Both the position numbers and the translations under genes were made by a program. 64,000 bases of DNA from Zoogloea sp. 1C4. GTDB taxonomy: Bacteria > Pseudomonadota > Gammaproteobacteria > Burkholderiales > Rhodocyclaceae. Below, in pieces: positions 23,481-31,836 of the stretch (positions within the stretch are counted from its first letter, which is position 1; each line of letters starts with the position of its first letter). Where the stretch lies: the NCBI RefSeq assembly GCF_009469605.1, contig NZ_SSXU01000015.1, positions 1-64,000 of the forward strand. Reading direction: 5' to 3'. The notes beneath the pieces are model-generated. The model searched no databases. It was not told where the DNA came from and was given only the letters and a program-made list of their open reading frames with translations.

Positions 23481-24923
23481 ATGGCCGATACCGACGACCT
23501 CCAGCACCACGACGACCTGGACAGCCACCTGAAGGAGGTCCAGCACCTGCTCGCCCGCCACAAGCTGGTGGAGGGCCTCGTGCACCGGCAGGACATGCCC
23601 AAGCATGATCTGGTCGAGAGCCTCGTCCACAAGCAGCACGTCCAGGAACTCACCCACAAGCTCGACAGCCTCCACTCGGCCGACGTCGCCCACATCCTCG
23701 AAGCCCTGCCCCTCGAAGACCGCCTCTTCGTCTGGGATCTGGTCAAGGCCGAGCGGGACGGCGAGATCCTCCTCGAAGTCTCCGACGCGGTGCGGGAATC
23801 CCTCATCGAGTCGATGGACCCGGCCTCCCTACGGGCCGCCGCCGAACAGCTCGACGCCGACGAGCTCGCCGACCTCGCGCCCGACCTGCCCCAGGAGGTG
23901 ATGGAGGACGTCTACCGCGGCCTCGACCCCGAGGAGCGCGAGCAGCTGCGGGCCGCCATGTCCTACCCCGAGGATTCGGTGGGCGCGCTGATGGATTTCG
24001 AGATGGTCACCGTGCGCGAGGACGTGACCCTCGAAGTGGTGCTGCGCTACCTGCGCCGCTTCGAAGAACTGCCCGATCACACCGACCAGCTCTTCGTGGT
24101 CGATCGCGACGAACACCTGCGCGGCGTGCTGCCCATCAACCGGCTGCTGCTGAGCGACCCGGAAACCGAGGTGAGCGACATCATGCTCACCGACACCCTC
24201 ACGCTCGAACCCGCCGACGAGGCCGAAACCGCTGCCCAGGCCTTCGAGCGTTACGACCTCGTTTCCGCACCGGTGGTGGATTACCACCGCAAGCTGGTGG
24301 GCCGGCTCACCGTGGCGGCGGTGGTGGACTTCATCCGTGAAGAAACCGAGAACGAGCTGCTCTCCCAGGCCGGTCTGAAAGAAGGCGAAGACATCTTCGC
24401 CCCGGTGTGGGATTCGGTGAAGAACCGCTGGGCCTGGCTGGCCGTCAATCTGGTCACTGCCTTCTTCGCCAGCCGGGTGATCGGCGCCTTTGAACACTCC
24501 ATCGAGAAGCTCGTCGCACTTGCCGCGCTGATGCCCATCGTGGCGGGCATCGGCGGCAACTCGGGCAACCAGACGATCACCATGATCGTGCGCGGCATCG
24601 CCATGGGCCAGGTGCAGGAAGACGCCCTGACCCGCCTGCTCAAGAAGGAGATGGGCGTCGCCCTCATCAACGGGCTGGTGTGGGGCGGGCTGCTTGGCGT
24701 GCTGGCGTGGATTCTCTATGGCAGCGGCAAGCTGGGCGCGGTGATGACCGCCGCAATGACCCTCAACCTGCTCCTCGCCGCCTTCGTGGGCGTGATGGCC
24801 CCGATGATCCGCCACCGCCTGGGGCAGGACCCGGCGGTCGGCTCCAGCGTCATCATCACCGCCGTCACCGACTCCGGCGGCTTCTTCATCTTCCTCGGGC
24901 TGGCGACGATCTTCCTGATGTAG
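23481..24923 (+). CDS. mgtE: Magnesium transporter MgtE
   Basis: The 480-residue protein has the three MgtE parts. An N-terminal superhelical domain covers residues about 1-155. Next comes a pair of CBS domains (about 160-285, including VVDRDEHLRGVLPINRLL and VVDYHRKLVGRLTVAAVVDF). Five membrane helices follow (about 310-480) with the pore motif PIVAGIGGNSGNQT. MgtE is a Mg2+-gated channel in the inner membrane; the cytoplasmic domains close it when magnesium is high. The last codons and stop sit inside a perfect 12-bp hairpin. Confidence 0.95.
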   Translation: MADTDDLQHHDDLDSHLKEVQHLLARHKLVEGLVHRQDMPKHDLVESLVHKQHVQELTHKLDSLHSADVAHILEALPLEDRLFVWDLVKAERDGEILLEVSDAVRESLIESMDPASLRAAAEQLDADELADLAPDLPQEVMEDVYRGLDPEEREQLRAAMSYPEDSVGALMDFEMVTVREDVTLEVVLRYLRRFEELPDHTDQLFVVDRDEHLRGVLPINRLLLSDPETEVSDIMLTDTLTLEPADEAETAAQAFERYDLVSAPVVDYHRKLVGRLTVAAVVDFIREETENELLSQAGLKEGEDIFAPVWDSVKNRWAWLAVNLVTAFFASRVIGAFEHSIEKLVALAALMPIVAGIGGNSGNQTITMIVRGIAMGQVQEDALTRLLKKEMGVALINGLVWGGLLGVLAWILYGSGKLGAVMTAAMTLNLLLAAFVGVMAPMIRHRLGQDPAVGSSVIITAVTDSGGFFIFLGLATIFLM

Positions 24924-24941
24924 GGCACGCATCAGGAAGAT
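24909..24941 (+). terminator. 12-bp hairpin spanning the mgtE stop codon
   Basis: ATCTTCCTGATG (24909-24920) and CATCAGGAAGAT (24930-24941) are perfect inverted copies; the TAG stop is in the 9-nt loop. The first arm is coding sequence. It could protect or end the mRNA, though no T-run follows. Confidence 0.5.
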
Positions 24942-24949
24942 CTCGGACA

Positions 24950-25020
24950 TGTAGGTCGGACTTCAGTCCGACACTACGCGTTGATCCCGCGGCGGCTGTC
25001 GGACTGAAGTCCGACCTACA
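24950..25020. repeat. REP-like 24-bp perfect inverted repeat between mgtE and hemL
   Basis: Arms at 24950-24973 and 24997-25020 are perfect 24-nt inverted copies separated by 23 nt. Each arm also contains an internal palindrome, GTCGGACTTCAGTCCGAC. The motif resembles repetitive extragenic palindromes that occur in many copies in proteobacterial genomes. It sits between converging genes, where such elements often lie. Only one copy is in this window, so its repetitive nature is inference. Confidence 0.65.
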
Positions 25021-25045
25021 GGAACGCCCCCACCCACACAAACAT

Positions 25046-25214
25046 CGTTTCAGCGCGAGAAACGTCGATTCAGCGCCTGAAACCGAGTTTCAGGGGCGCG
25101 CAATAAAGATTCAGGCGCTGAAACCTGGTTTCAGCGCCTGAATCGAAGACCTTCTGCCGGGAAACTGCGTTTCAGCGTCCGAAACGACGCCTACGGGCCG
25201 AGAAACGAAGTTTC
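25046..25214. repeat. Degenerate 41-nt tandem array of GTTTCAG/CTGAAAC half-sites
   Basis: GTTTC starts at 25047, 25087, 25128, 25169 and 25210 (steps 40, 41, 41, 41). GAAAC occurs at 25059, 25079, 25120, 25161, 25181 and 25202. GATTC is at 25067 and 25108. The centre holds a perfect 18-bp inverted repeat (25108-25125 / 25127-25144) with a 1-nt spacer. Two 19-nt units have the form CGTTTC-N7-GAAACG (25046-25064, 25168-25186). Half-sites alternate about every 20 nt, close to two DNA turns. There is no open frame and no known element; a protein-binding array or decayed tandem repeat fits best. Confidence 0.65.
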
Positions 25215-25222
25215 AGGCCCGA

Positions 25223-26509
25223 TCAGCCCGCGTTGGCCGCGAACCACGCGTCGGCAGCGGCGATGGTCGAGTCGATGTCGGCCTCGGAGTGCGCCGCCGA
25301 CACGAAGCCCGCCTCGAAGGCCGAGGGGGCGAAGTAGTGGCCGGCATCCAGCATGGCGTGGAAGAAGCGGTTGAAAGTCTCGCGGTCGGAGGCCATCACG
25401 TCGGCGTAGCTCTGGGGCACGGCCTTGGCAAAGTACAGGCCGAACATGCCGCCCACAGAATCGGCGATGAAGTTCACGCCGTGCTTCCTGGCTGCGGCGT
25501 TGAGGCCGGCCACCAGCCGCTCGGTGCGGGCGGTGAGGGTTTCGTAGAAGCCCGGGCGGGCAATCTGCTCGAGGCTGGCGAGGCCGGCGGCCACCGCCAC
25601 CGGGCTGCCGGAGAGGGTGCCAGCCTGATACACGCCGCCCAGCGGAGCGATCTTCTCCATGATGTCGCGACGGCCGCCAAAGGCGCCCACCGGCATCCCG
25701 CCGCCGATCACCTTGCCGAGGGTGGTGAGATCCGGCGTGATACCGTACAGGCCCTGCACGCCCCGCGGGCCGACGCGGAAGCCGGTCATCACCTCGTCGA
25801 AGATCAGCACCGCGCCGTGCTCGGTACACAGCCGGCGCAGCAGGTGCATGAAGTGGGCCGATGGCTTGACGAGGTTCATGTTGCCGGCGATGGGCTCGAT
25901 GATCACGCAGGCGATCTCGCTGCCCCGGGCCTGGAAGGTTTCTTCCAGCTGGGCCGGGTTGTTGTAGTCGAGCACCACGGTGTGCTTGGCGAAGTCTTCG
26001 GGCACGCCGGCGGACGACGGGTTGCCGAAGGTGAGCAGGCCCGAGCCGGCCTTCACCAGCAGGCTGTCGGCGTGGCCGTGGTAGCAGCCCTCGAACTTGA
26101 TGATCGCGTCGCGGCCGGTGAAGCCCCGGGCGAGGCGGATCGCGCTCATCGTGGCTTCGGTGCCGCTGGAAACCAGGCGCACCATCTCCATGCTCGGCAG
26201 CAGCTCGCACAGGCGCTCGGCCATGTCGATCTCGCGCTCGGTGGGGGCGCCGAAGGACAGGCCCTCGAGCGCGGCCGAACGCACCGCCTCGACCACCACC
26301 GGATCGGCGTGGCCGAGGATCGCCGGGCCCCAGGAGCCCACGTAGTCGAGGTATTCCTTGCCGTCCGCGTCCCACACCCGCGCGCCCAGCGCCTTCTTGA
26401 GGAAGCGCGGGGTGCCGCCCACCGAGCGGAAGGCACGGACCGGCGAGTTGACGCCGCCGGGAATGGTGCGCTGGGCGCGGGCAAAGAGTTCTTCGTTGCG
26501 ACTGGTCAT
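25223..26509 (-). CDS. hemL: Glutamate-1-semialdehyde 2,1-aminomutase
   Basis: The 428-residue PLP enzyme converts glutamate-1-semialdehyde to 5-aminolevulinate, the first dedicated tetrapyrrole precursor in the C5 pathway. Typical features are [19 protein letters not shown] at the start, [20 protein letters not shown], the GCYHGHAD loop, DEVMTGFR and the PLP lysine Lys266 in [20 protein letters not shown] 26509 matches family length exactly. It is third in thiD-thiE-hemL, 20 nt after thiE. Its stop directly abuts the repeat array. Confidence 0.96.
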   Translation of the reverse strand: MTSRNEELFARAQRTIPGGVNSPVRAFRSVGGTPRFLKKALGARVWDADGKEYLDYVGSWGPAILGHADPVVVEAVRSAALEGLSFGAPTEREIDMAERLCELLPSMEMVRLVSSGTEATMSAIRLARGFTGRDAIIKFEGCYHGHADSLLVKAGSGLLTFGNPSSAGVPEDFAKHTVVLDYNNPAQLEETFQARGSEIACVIIEPIAGNMNLVKPSAHFMHLLRRLCTEHGAVLIFDEVMTGFRVGPRGVQGLYGITPDLTTLGKVIGGGMPVGAFGGRRDIMEKIAPLGGVYQAGTLSGSPVAVAAGLASLEQIARPGFYETLTARTERLVAGLNAAARKHGVNFIADSVGGMFGLYFAKAVPQSYADVMASDRETFNRFFHAMLDAGHYFAPSAFEAGFVSAAHSEADIDSTIAAADAWFAANAG

Positions 26510-26529
26510 GCTGGGAGCTTCCTGAGAGG

Positions 26530-27141
26530 TCAATCGAACAGCCCGGCGTAGGCCGCCGCGCGGGCGGCCGGGTCGGGCGCAGAGAATACGTCGCTGATCA
26601 CGGCGAGGAGATCGGCACCGGCCGCCACCAGGGCCGGCGCGTTGTCGAGGGTGATGCCGCCGATGGCCGCCACCGGCAGGCGCAGCTCGCGGTGGGCGCG
26701 GGTGAGCAGGTCGAGCCCGGCCCGCGGGGCGTCGGGCTTGGTGGAGGACGTGAACATCGCCCCGAAGGCCACGTAGTCGACACCCGCCGCGGCGCCGGCC
26801 ACCGCCCGCTGCCATTCGTTGTAGCAGCTCACGCCGAGGATGCGCCCCGGCCCCAGGGCCGCGCGGGCGAGGGCCGGATCGCCGTCGTCGCGGCCCAGGT
26901 GGGCACCGTCGGCACCGATCTCGAGGGCCAGCGCGAGGCTGTCGTTGATCACCAGCGGCACCCCGGCGGCCCGGCACAGGGCCAGCAGGCGCGTGGACTG
27001 CTCACGCTTGAGGGCGGCGTCGGCGAGCTTGTTGCGGTATTGCACGATCGCCGGGCGCGACGGCAGCACCGTCGCCACGGCGGCGAGCAGGGCGTCGGTG
27101 TCGAGGAGATCGGGCGTGACGAGATAAAGACCGCGCCGCAT
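26530..27141 (-). CDS. thiE: Thiamine-phosphate synthase
   Basis: The 203-residue TIM-barrel enzyme joins HMP pyrophosphate and thiazole phosphate to give thiamine phosphate. Family landmarks are [21 protein letters not shown], the [12 protein letters not shown] loop, [14 protein letters not shown] and [28 protein letters not shown] 27141 starts at MRRGLYLVT; upstream extension is the thiD frame. The gap to thiD is 2 nt, so the two are coupled. Its substrate HMP-PP is the product of ThiD. Confidence 0.95.
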   Translation of the reverse strand: MRRGLYLVTPDLLDTDALLAAVATVLPSRPAIVQYRNKLADAALKREQSTRLLALCRAAGVPLVINDSLALALEIGADGAHLGRDDGDPALARAALGPGRILGVSCYNEWQRAVAGAAAGVDYVAFGAMFTSSTKPDAPRAGLDLLTRAHRELRLPVAAIGGITLDNAPALVAAGADLLAVISDVFSAPDPAARAAAYAGLFD

Positions 27142-27143
27142 CT

Positions 27144-27983
27144 TCAGCCCCCGCCCCGGTCGGGCGGGCCGGCCCAGAAAAAACGGTCGGGAATGTACTG
27201 CCCCATGCCGGGGCGGAAGGCCGCCGAGAGGGTCTGCCAGGTGAAGCCCTGGGCCTCGAAGACGGCATTGGACATGTCGAGCCCGTGGGCCAGCGCGGCC
27301 GCAGCCGCCGACGCCAGGGTGCACCCGGAACCATGGTAGCTGCCGGGCAGACGCTCCCACGGATCGGCCCGCAACACCCCCTTCGCCCCATAAAGGGTAT
27401 TAACCACCTGCGGGGTGTTGGCGTGGGAACCGGTGATCAGCACATACTCGGTGCCCATTTCGAGCAACATCGTGGCGCAGTCGGCCATGCTGCGCTCTTC
27501 ACCGTCATCGCCGTAGCTGGCGACGAGACGCCGGGCCTCCATCGTGTTGGGCGTGATGAGGGTCGCCTGGGGAATGATGAACTCCCGCAGCGTGGCCAGC
27601 ATGAGCTCGGAGGCCAGCTCGTCACCCCGACCCGAGGCGACGATCGGATCGACGATGACCGGGATATGAGGGTAATCGGAGATGATCTCGGCGATCACCT
27701 CGATGTTCTCGACGCTGCCCAGCACGCCAAGCTTGAAGGCCTGCACCGGCATGTCTTCAAGCACCGTGCGGGCCTGTTCGATGACGAAATCCGCGTCCAC
27801 GGGCAATACCTCCTCGACGCCGACAGTGTCCTGGACGGTGAGGCCGGTGATGACCGTCAGGGGATGACACCCCATGCTGGAAATCGTCATTATGTCTGCC
27901 TGGATTCCGGCGCCACCGGTAGGATCGGAGGCGGCGAACACGAGAACCAGGGGAGGAGAGGGATCGCTGCGGTTAGTAGTCAT
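27144..27983 (-). CDS. thiD: Hydroxymethylpyrimidine/phosphomethylpyrimidine kinase
   Basis: The 279-residue ribokinase-fold enzyme phosphorylates HMP twice to HMP-PP for thiamine synthesis. Signature stretches are FAASDPTGGAGIQADIMT, the CHPLTVITGLTVQDT segment, VIVDPIVASGRGD, LITPNTMEARRL, VLITGSHA and the anion-hole GSYHGSGCTLASA near the end. It heads thiD-thiE-hemL and is divergent from the rubredoxin gene, with a 91-nt gap that must hold promoters for both directions. Confidence 0.95.
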   Translation of the reverse strand: MTTNRSDPSPPLVLVFAASDPTGGAGIQADIMTISSMGCHPLTVITGLTVQDTVGVEEVLPVDADFVIEQARTVLEDMPVQAFKLGVLGSVENIEVIAEIISDYPHIPVIVDPIVASGRGDELASELMLATLREFIIPQATLITPNTMEARRLVASYGDDGEERSMADCATMLLEMGTEYVLITGSHANTPQVVNTLYGAKGVLRADPWERLPGSYHGSGCTLASAAAAALAHGLDMSNAVFEAQGFTWQTLSAAFRPGMGQYIPDRFFWAGPPDRGGG

Positions 27984-28074
27984 TCCGGGAAACGAGGACG
28001 CACAATTTTGACTGCGACTGCGCTACCATTCACGATCCAAGCGATTCTAGCCGAAATCACAGCGACGCACCCAC

Positions 28075-28254
28075 ATGGCAAGCCCCCCGTACAAGACCTG
28101 GATGTGCCTGATCTGTGGCTATATCTACAACGAAGAAACCGGTTCCCCCGAAGAAGGCATCGCCCCCGGCACCCGCTGGGAGGACGTTCCGCCCAACTGG
28201 ACCTGTCCCGAGTGCGGCGCACGCAAGGACGATTTTGAAATGATCGCGATCTGA
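28075..28254 (+). CDS. Rubredoxin
   Basis: This 59-residue protein carries both knuckles of the one-iron rubredoxin site: CLICG (Cys11, Cys14) and CPECG (Cys44, Cys47). Between them are GYIYNEETG and the GTRWEDVPPNW segment typical of the family. It transfers single electrons in the cytoplasm; the partner is not evident here. It lies between thiD (divergent) and the pilG chemosensory genes (58 nt downstream, same strand). ATG 28075 gives the standard family length. Confidence 0.93.
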   Translation: MASPPYKTWMCLICGYIYNEETGSPEEGIAPGTRWEDVPPNWTCPECGARKDDFEMIAI

Positions 28255-28312
28255 GGGCCCGAGGCCCCACTCGCGGAAGGCATTGACAGCAGCAAGAAGA
28301 CCGGAGGGTCAT

Positions 28313-28711
28313 GTGAATCTCAGCGGAATCAAGGTCATGGTCATCGATGACAGCAACACCATCCGCCGCAGCGCAGAGATCTTCCTCGCCCAGGCCGGCT
28401 GTCAGGTCGTGCTCGCCGAGGACGGCTTCGATGCACTCGCCAAGATCACCGACCACGCGCCCGACCTGATCTTCGTCGACATCATGATGCCGCGCCTCGA
28501 CGGCTACCAGACCTGCGCCCTCATCAAGAAGAATCCCCGCCTCAAGGCCACACCGGTCATCATGCTGTCCTCCAAGGACGGTCTCTTCGACCGCGCCCGC
28601 GGCCGCCTCGCCGGTTCCGACGAATACCTCACCAAGCCCTTCACCAAGGAAAGCCTGCTGCGTTCGGTTGCCAGCCACACGCAGTCACGCCAGCTTTCCG
28701 CCCTCGACTGA
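28313..28711 (+). CDS. pilG: Type IV pilus response regulator PilG
   Basis: The 132-residue single receiver-domain protein starts VNLSGIKVMVIDDSNTIRRS (GTG start). It has the phospho-acceptor Asp in FVDIMMPRLDGY, then MLSSKDG and the conserved Lys in LTKPF. PilG is phosphorylated by ChpA and promotes pilus extension during twitching. GTG 28313 is preferred because CCGGAGGG precedes it at 4-10 nt; a TTG 30 nt upstream has no ribosome site. It begins the pilG-pilH-pilI-pilJ-chpA operon. Confidence 0.92.
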   Translation: MNLSGIKVMVIDDSNTIRRSAEIFLAQAGCQVVLAEDGFDALAKITDHAPDLIFVDIMMPRLDGYQTCALIKKNPRLKATPVIMLSSKDGLFDRARGRLAGSDEYLTKPFTKESLLRSVASHTQSRQLSALD

Positions 28712-28731
28712 ACCCACGAGACGCTGCGCCC

Positions 28732-29097
28732 ATGCCGATCAAGAAAATCCTCGTCGTCGACGACTCCCCGACGGAACGGCTCGCCCTGTCGGAAGTCCTC
28801 GTCAAGAATGGCTACCAGGTCGTGACCGCCGACAGCGGCGACGAAGCCGTCATCAAGAGCAAGACCGAACACCCCGACCTCATCCTGATGGACGTGGTCA
28901 TGCCCGGCACCAACGGCTACCAGGCCACCCGCACCATCGTGCGCGACGAGGCCACCCGTGACATCCCGGTGATCATCTGCACGAGCAAGGGCCTCGAGAC
29001 CGACAAGATCTGGGGCATGCGCCAGGGCGCGTTCGACTACATGGTCAAGCCCCTCGACCACGCGGCCCTGCTCGACAAGATCCGCGCCTTCAGCTGA
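28732..29097 (+). CDS. pilH: Type IV pilus response regulator PilH
   Basis: The 121-residue receiver protein begins MPIKKILVVDDSPTERLAL, with phospho-acceptor Asp in LMDVVMPGTNGYQ and the switch Lys in YMVKPLD. In the Pil-Chp system PilH is the second receiver, thought to promote retraction or drain phosphate from ChpA. It follows pilG by 20 nt and precedes pilI by 8 nt. Confidence 0.92.
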   Translation: MPIKKILVVDDSPTERLALSEVLVKNGYQVVTADSGDEAVIKSKTEHPDLILMDVVMPGTNGYQATRTIVRDEATRDIPVIICTSKGLETDKIWGMRQGAFDYMVKPLDHAALLDKIRAFS

Positions 29098-29105
29098 GAA
29101 ACCCC

Positions 29106-29621
29106 ATGGCGAAGCGGATCAGCCTCCACGAATTCCAGGCCGGCCTCGCGCGGCGACTGGCCGACGCCAAGGACAGCCGGGCATCGGCCCTGCTCGGCGT
29201 CCAGGCCGGCAAGCGCAACTGGCTCATCGACCTCACCGAGGCCGGAGAAATCCTGGCCGTCCCCCCTCTTGCAACGGTTCCCCTCGCCGAGCACTGGTTT
29301 CGCGGGCTCGCCAGCGTGCGGGGCAACCTGTTCGGCGTCGTCGATTTCGCAGCCTTTCACGGCGACGCGCCGATCGCGCCGGTGGGTCAATCCCGGCTGC
29401 TGCTGATCGGGGTTCGCCACAGCCTCAACTGTGCGCTGCTCGTGACACGGGCCCTGGGCCTTCGGGCCGTCGAGGATTTCGAACCCCTCGCCACACCGCC
29501 CGACCCGGACCAGCCATGGATCGGCGATCAGGTTCAGGATGCCCACGGCACCCACTGGACCCGCCTCAAGGTTTCCGAACTACTGAATCACGCGCGTTTT
29601 CTCGACGCCGCCCAATCGTGA
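29106..29621 (+). CDS. pilI: CheW-like adaptor PilI
   Basis: The 171-residue protein is a single CheW domain that couples the receptor PilJ to the kinase ChpA. It shows the usual beta-rich CheW pattern (NWLIDLTEAGEILAVPPL, WFRGLASVRGNLFGVVDF, SRLLLIGV). It begins MAKRISLHEFQAGLARRL, as in other beta- and gammaproteobacterial PilI proteins. It sits between pilH and pilJ in the operon. Confidence 0.88.
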   Translation: MAKRISLHEFQAGLARRLADAKDSRASALLGVQAGKRNWLIDLTEAGEILAVPPLATVPLAEHWFRGLASVRGNLFGVVDFAAFHGDAPIAPVGQSRLLLIGVRHSLNCALLVTRALGLRAVEDFEPLATPPDPDQPWIGDQVQDAHGTHWTRLKVSELLNHARFLDAAQS

Positions 29622-29640
29622 CCAAACAATCTGGAGGAGC

Positions 29641-29657
29641 AGCGGGTCGCACCCGCT
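29641..29657 (+). promoter_or_regulatory. Hairpin beside the pilJ ribosome-binding site
   Basis: AGCGGGT (29641-29647) pairs with ACCCGCT (29651-29657) around CGC. The stem ends directly at GAAGGAAG, the pilJ ribosome site. It could tune translation or mark mRNA processing between pilI and pilJ. Confidence 0.35.
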
Positions 29658-29671
29658 GAAGGAAGAAAAAA

Positions 29672-31792
29672 ATGGCATTCAAGCTACCGGGACTGTCGCT
29701 GGGCGGCAACAAGGCCGCCACGACCAATGTGGACACGATCATCGACACCAGCGACGGGGCGCAAACCAGCGCACTCCCCTTCCTTGCGGGCAAGAGCGCA
29801 TCCGAGCAGCTGCGTACCCTGCGCGTCCCGTTCCTGATCTTTGCCGTCCTGACCGCCGCGCTGGTCATCTACCAGATCCGGGTCAGCAGCTTCGGTACCG
29901 CCTATGTCACGGCCGCCGGCCAGATGCGAACCCTCTCCCAGCAGATCGCCAAGGCCAGTCAGCTCGCCCTGCAGGGTGACACCAACGCCTTCGGCGAACT
30001 CAAGCAGAGCCGCGAACAGTTCAACGCCCTGCACGGTGCCGTCACCGACGGCGGCGATGTCAACGGCACCGGCGTGCCCGGCGGCAGCAGCGCCGTCACC
30101 GCCGAGCTCGAAGCCGTCACCACCCTCTGGAAGAAGACCGACGCCGACGCCGAGAAGCTCCTGAAGGAAGAAAAGAAGCTCACCGACCTGGGCAAGGCCG
30201 TTGCCACCATCAACAACAAGAACCCCCAGCTCCTCGAACTGTCCGAACAGGTCGCCACGCTCAAGCTGCAGGGCGGTGCCGCCGCACGCGAGATCGCCAC
30301 CGCCAACCAGGTGGTGATGCTCACCCAGCGGATCGCCAAGAACGCCAACGCGCTCCTGATCGCCAACGCCATCGACCCGGAAGTCGCCTTCCTCCTCGGC
30401 AAGGACACCAACACCTTCCGCGAGCAGATCGAGCAGCTCCAGAAGATGACCGCCGACGGCACCGACGCCAAGGCCAAGCTCGCCGAACTCGAAACCGTCG
30501 GCAAGGACAACCTCTCCGCCGTCCAGACCATCCTCGGCAGCATCCAGCTCCTCGTGAAGGCCAAGGAAGCCGGCAGCCACATCTTCAAGGATTCCGGCCC
30601 GCTCCTCGAAAAGACCTCCGAACTGGCCGAAGGCTACTCCAACGCCTACACCGGCTTCTTCACCTGGGTATCCCTGTCGATCATCGTCTGCGCCCTGCTC
30701 GCCCTGGCCTGCCTGGCCCTGATGGCCAAGACCTACAACGACGACATCGCCCGCCGCCGCGCCGCCTCCGAACAGCTCCGGGAAGCCGCCGAAACCGAAC
30801 GTAACGGCACCCAGCAGGCCATTCTGCGACTGATGAACGAGATGGGCGACCTCGCCGACGGTGACCTGACCGTCCGCGCCACCGTCACCGAAGACATCAC
30901 CGGCGCCATCGCCGACTCGGTGAACTACACCATTGAAGAACTCTCCGTGCTGGTGCGCCGGATCAACGACGCCGCCATCCGCGTGACCACCGCCACCGAA
31001 TCCGCCCAGCGCACCTCCGACGAACTGCTCTCCGCCACCGAACGTCAGGCCCAGGAACTGCGCCTCGCCGGTGAAACCGCCCAGAGCATGGCGAGCTCCA
31101 TGAGCGCGGCGTCCGAAGACGCGCTGCAGTCCGCCCAGGTGGCCCGCCGCTCCCTCGAAGCCGCCCAGAAGGGCGCCGCCGCGGTGGAAGACACCATCAA
31201 GGGCATGAACGACATCCGCGAGAAGATCCAGGAAACCTCCAAGCGCATCAAGCGCCTCGGCGAATCCTCCCAGGAGATCGGCGAAATCGTGGAGCTCATC
31301 TCCGACATTACCGAACAGACCAACGTCCTCGCCCTCAACGCCGCCATCCAGGCCGCCTCCGCCGGTGAAGCCGGCCGTGGCTTCTCGGTGGTTGCCGAAG
31401 AAGTGCAGCGCCTCGCCGAACGCTCCGCCGAGGCCACCAAGCAGATCGGCGCGATCGTGAAGACCATTCAGACCGACACCGGCGACGCCGTGGCGGCAAT
31501 GGAAAACGCCACCCGCGACGTGGTCGACGGCGCCCGCCTGTCCGAAACCGCCGGCCAGGAACTCGCCGAGATCGAACGCGTGTCCGCCGAAACCGCCGAG
31601 CTCATCGAACGCATCTCGGTCAGTACCGAAGTCCAGGCCAAGGCCGCAACCCAGGTGGCCGAGAAGATGCGCGGCATTCTGGCGATCACCGACCGCACCA
31701 CCACCGGCACCCAGCAGACCGCCGTGTCGATCGGCGAACTGGCGGATCTCGCAGTTGAACTCAAGGGTTCGGTCTCCGGCTTCAAGGTCTGA
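29672..31792 (+). CDS. pilJ: Methyl-accepting chemoreceptor PilJ
   Basis: The 706-residue protein has a cytoplasmic N-terminal stretch and a first membrane helix (about residues 53-70). The periplasmic region contains two PilJ-type nitrate/nitrite-sensor-like segments ([19 protein letters not shown] and [14 protein letters not shown]). A second helix (about 328-350), a HAMP region and the long MCP signalling coiled coil follow. The hairpin tip matches [20 protein letters not shown]. It senses pilus retraction or surface contact and signals through PilI and ChpA. It ends SVSGFKV without a CheR-tethering pentapeptide. Confidence 0.94.
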   Translation: MAFKLPGLSLGGNKAATTNVDTIIDTSDGAQTSALPFLAGKSASEQLRTLRVPFLIFAVLTAALVIYQIRVSSFGTAYVTAAGQMRTLSQQIAKASQLALQGDTNAFGELKQSREQFNALHGAVTDGGDVNGTGVPGGSSAVTAELEAVTTLWKKTDADAEKLLKEEKKLTDLGKAVATINNKNPQLLELSEQVATLKLQGGAAAREIATANQVVMLTQRIAKNANALLIANAIDPEVAFLLGKDTNTFREQIEQLQKMTADGTDAKAKLAELETVGKDNLSAVQTILGSIQLLVKAKEAGSHIFKDSGPLLEKTSELAEGYSNAYTGFFTWVSLSIIVCALLALACLALMAKTYNDDIARRRAASEQLREAAETERNGTQQAILRLMNEMGDLADGDLTVRATVTEDITGAIADSVNYTIEELSVLVRRINDAAIRVTTATESAQRTSDELLSATERQAQELRLAGETAQSMASSMSAASEDALQSAQVARRSLEAAQKGAAAVEDTIKGMNDIREKIQETSKRIKRLGESSQEIGEIVELISDITEQTNVLALNAAIQAASAGEAGRGFSVVAEEVQRLAERSAEATKQIGAIVKTIQTDTGDAVAAMENATRDVVDGARLSETAGQELAEIERVSAETAELIERISVSTEVQAKAATQVAEKMRGILAITDRTTTGTQQTAVSIGELADLAVELKGSVSGFKV

Positions 31793-31836
31793 CCCGCACA
31801 CCCCGACCAGGAACGGAATCCGTCCCCCACGTACCG

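Noticed and set aside
25046-25214. CRISPR-like array, because units start GTTTC and end GAAAC
   Set aside because: The period of 41 nt leaves no room for a 28-37 nt repeat plus a 30-nt spacer, the units are degenerate and palindromic throughout, and no cas gene is present.
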